This document shows, piece after piece, positions 62,610 through 64,000 of a stretch of 64,000 bases of DNA (its first letter is position 1; each line of letters begins with the position of its first letter). The notes under the pieces are model-generated. The model saw nothing but the letters and a program-made list of their open reading frames with translations. It ran no database searches and was not told the DNA's origin. This DNA is from Methanobacterium sp. Its GTDB lineage: Archaea; Methanobacteriota; Methanobacteria; Methanobacteriales; Methanobacteriaceae. The stretch covers positions 1 to 64,000 of the forward strand of contig NZ_JACRGA010000008.1 of the NCBI RefSeq assembly GCF_016217785.1. The letters run 5' to 3'. Made by a program: the position numbers and the translations under genes.

Positions 62610-64000
62610 TTAATCACCGTCCATTCCCATTAAAGATGGTTCCTGGGCTATTTTTCGAGGTTTCCATCCTACTTCTTCCAGGATATTCTGAACATCTTTT
62701 TTATAAACTATAGGAATATCTTTCTCAGTTCTTACAAAAAGATGAATATCTGGAGGTAATTCACCGAAGTAACGCTTATAAAGATCCATATAATTATTCA
62801 GTTTGATCTGCCTACCTTTAGGAGTGTCAGTAGGCCTGATACATAGTTTAGCAATAACAGGGAGAGCTTCTTCCTTGGTTTCAGCAGCGTAAAGCAGGTG
62901 CTCTGGTGCTGGTTCTCCTTCCATGATTTCTCCAGTCCTGAGATCCTTTATTTTCCAACTGTCCTCATTATCTGCCCTTCCCAGATATAACCGACGATAT
63001 TTAGATCCATGAGGCCCTAGAACAACGGGTATTCCCCAACGGTTGACTCCAGTGGCTATAGCCGCAGCTTTTTGACTGTAAGCACCCCATGCTACTCCAC
63101 AGGCACCAACACGGTTTAAGATGTAATCAGCAATTTCTTCGAAGTTGCCTTCCAATGGTTTTTTGGCAAATATGTTGGCTATTTTGATGGTGGCTCCCAC
63201 TACATGGGAGTTGGATACACATGAACCCATGTTAACCAGGCCACGGGCATCGAATTCACCACTGTACTGCTCATATAATGTTTTACCTTCTTCATCCCGG
63301 TATTCTCCGATGTTCATGGCTCCGCAGCCAGTGGCGAGCACAATGTAGTTACGTTCCAGGAATTCCTTGGCCATTTCAGCCACTTCTTTCCCACCATTGG
63401 GATAATTGGAACATCCCACAAAGGCAATTACACCAGGTATATCTCCCAGTACAATTGGTGCACCCACTCTTCGGATTTCAACGTCCTGTGCAGGTCCCCT
63501 TCCAGCCCTGATGTTGAATTTTTCTTCCTTAGAGAGTTTTTCGCCTACCTTAGCCAGCATGGACATGAGGGGGAGGTCTCTTTCACATTCCTGTTCACAT
63601 CTTCCGCAGGTGTAACACACATCATTTAAATAAAGTTCTTCGAACTTGGAAAAGTCACCTTCACTGGCTTTAACAACTGCGTCCATCATTGGCTGACCGT
63701 TGGGGCAAACCCTAACACACCAACCACATTCTGTACATTCAGAGGCCATTTTCTGAACTTCATCGAGATCCGGTAACATTTTAAGTGTTGCTCGTTCAGG
63801 GGATAATATCTTGGCCGTTTTTACAGCCACTTCACCTACTTTAGCTGGATCAAGTATTAATGCTCCTTCTATTTCCTTGTTCACCAGTTTGCTTACGATT
63901 CTGTCCGCATCTTCATTGGTGAGGTCTGGTAGTCCCAGACAGATTTTGTCGGTGGTGGCAATTACTGCCGCGTTTTTAGCCTGTGCTTCTTCTAAGATAT
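62610..64000 (-). CDS. cdhA: CODH complex alpha subunit (nickel CO dehydrogenase), partial
   Basis: C-terminal part only: the frame runs unbroken to the right window edge. The GTG at 63884 is an internal Val and not a start. About 463 residues of roughly 770-800 are visible. Ferredoxin-like motifs CTECGWCVRVCP and CYTCGRCEQECERDLP, then C-cluster region segments GCSNYPNGGKEVAEMAKEFL, CGAMNIGEYRD, GSCVSNSHVVGA and GACGVAWGAYSQKAAAIATG. Oxidises CO or reduces CO2 at a Ni-Fe-S centre for acetyl-CoA synthesis. Confidence 0.93.
   Translation of the reverse strand, partial: ILEEAQAKNAAVIATTDKICLGLPDLTNEDADRIVSKLVNKEIEGALILDPAKVGEVAVKTAKILSPERATLKMLPDLDEVQKMASECTECGWCVRVCPNGQPMMDAVVKASEGDFSKFEELYLNDVCYTCGRCEQECERDLPLMSMLAKVGEKLSKEEKFNIRAGRGPAQDVEIRRVGAPIVLGDIPGVIAFVGCSNYPNGGKEVAEMAKEFLERNYIVLATGCGAMNIGEYRDEEGKTLYEQYSGEFDARGLVNMGSCVSNSHVVGATIKIANIFAKKPLEGNFEEIADYILNRVGACGVAWGAYSQKAAAIATGVNRWGIPVVLGPHGSKYRRLYLGRADNEDSWKIKDLRTGEIMEGEPAPEHLLYAAETKEEALPVIAKLCIRPTDTPKGRQIKLNNYMDLYKRYFGELPPDIHLFVRTEKDIPIVYKKDVQNILEEVGWKPRKIAQEPSLMGMDGD

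Noticed and set aside
63884..64000. GTG at 63884 as the start of a shorter CdhA-like protein
   Set aside because: The same frame continues without a stop to the window edge with CdhA-like sequence, so this is internal.

Overview
The window comes from a methanogenic archaeon of the order Methanobacteriales, most likely Methanobacterium. It holds mer, the CO dehydrogenase/acetyl-CoA synthase (cdh) operon, six-gene pyruvate:ferredoxin oxidoreductase (por), a CfbA-type chelatase, an archaeosine-pathway radical SAM enzyme and geranylgeranyl reductase. DNA is A/T-rich with TATA-box promoters, strong GGAGGTGA-type ribosome sites and frequent GTG/TTG starts. No rRNA is present, so the genus is an inference.

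Layout. 1-757: 3' part of mer. 0.9-18.1 kb: mostly monocistronic genes (two radical SAM proteins, a large PAS/PocR sensor kinase with a degenerate receiver, glutamate decarboxylase, cfbA, a serine hydrolase, a methyltransferase, aldo/keto reductase and tautomerase divergent from an HxlR regulator, small zinc-ribbon membrane proteins, a HIGH-type nucleotidyltransferase). 18.25-19.1 kb: a dehydrogenase gene whose 5' end is the boundary of an accessory island. 19.2-26.4 kb: the island, all on the minus strand and visibly more A/T-rich, with a FAN1-like zinc ribbon/SAP/VRR-NUC nuclease, an OLD-family ATPase-TOPRIM nuclease, a TPR-HEPN protein 54-70 bp behind it, and an unrecognised 311-aa protein flanked by about 110-bp degenerate direct repeats. 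This is the best candidate for an undescribed (defence) system. 26.6-32.9 kb: CcdA/thioredoxin, DUF89, M50 protease, a ubiquitin-like MoaD protein with an Ncs6/TtuA tRNA thiolase, and a DHPS-like protein. 33.4-37.1 kb: porCDABEF. 37.7-39.4 kb: a coiled-coil protein and fumarase alpha subunit. 40.3-47.0 kb: phosphate regulon (pstS, pstS, pstC, pstA, pstB, phoU, a DUF2226-like gene, phoU) on the minus strand, divergent from a citrate synthase-like gene. 48.5-52.0 kb: HTH-PhoU, a membrane protein and two tandem metallophosphoesterases. 52.2-52.4 kb: tRNA-Thr(GGT) and tRNA-Leu(TAA). 52.7-56.3 kb: ferredoxin with geranylgeranyl reductase, a HEAT-repeat protein, and O6-alkylguanine-DNA alkyltransferase. 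56.5-64.0 kb: cdhA (partial), cdhB, cdhC, acsF/cooC, cdhD, cdhE and a polyferredoxin on the minus strand.

How it works together. Mer supplies methyl-H4MPT. Cdh condenses its methyl group with CO made from CO2 to give acetyl-CoA. Por carboxylates acetyl-CoA to pyruvate, and the citrate synthase-like and fumarase proteins touch the partial TCA pathway beyond it. The Pst/PhoU block serves phosphate uptake.

A recurrent oddity is short tandem repeats (15-39 bp units) in many intergenic spaces. In two phosphate-regulon genes the repeat unit is the 3' coding end of the gene, re-copied downstream of its own stop codon.
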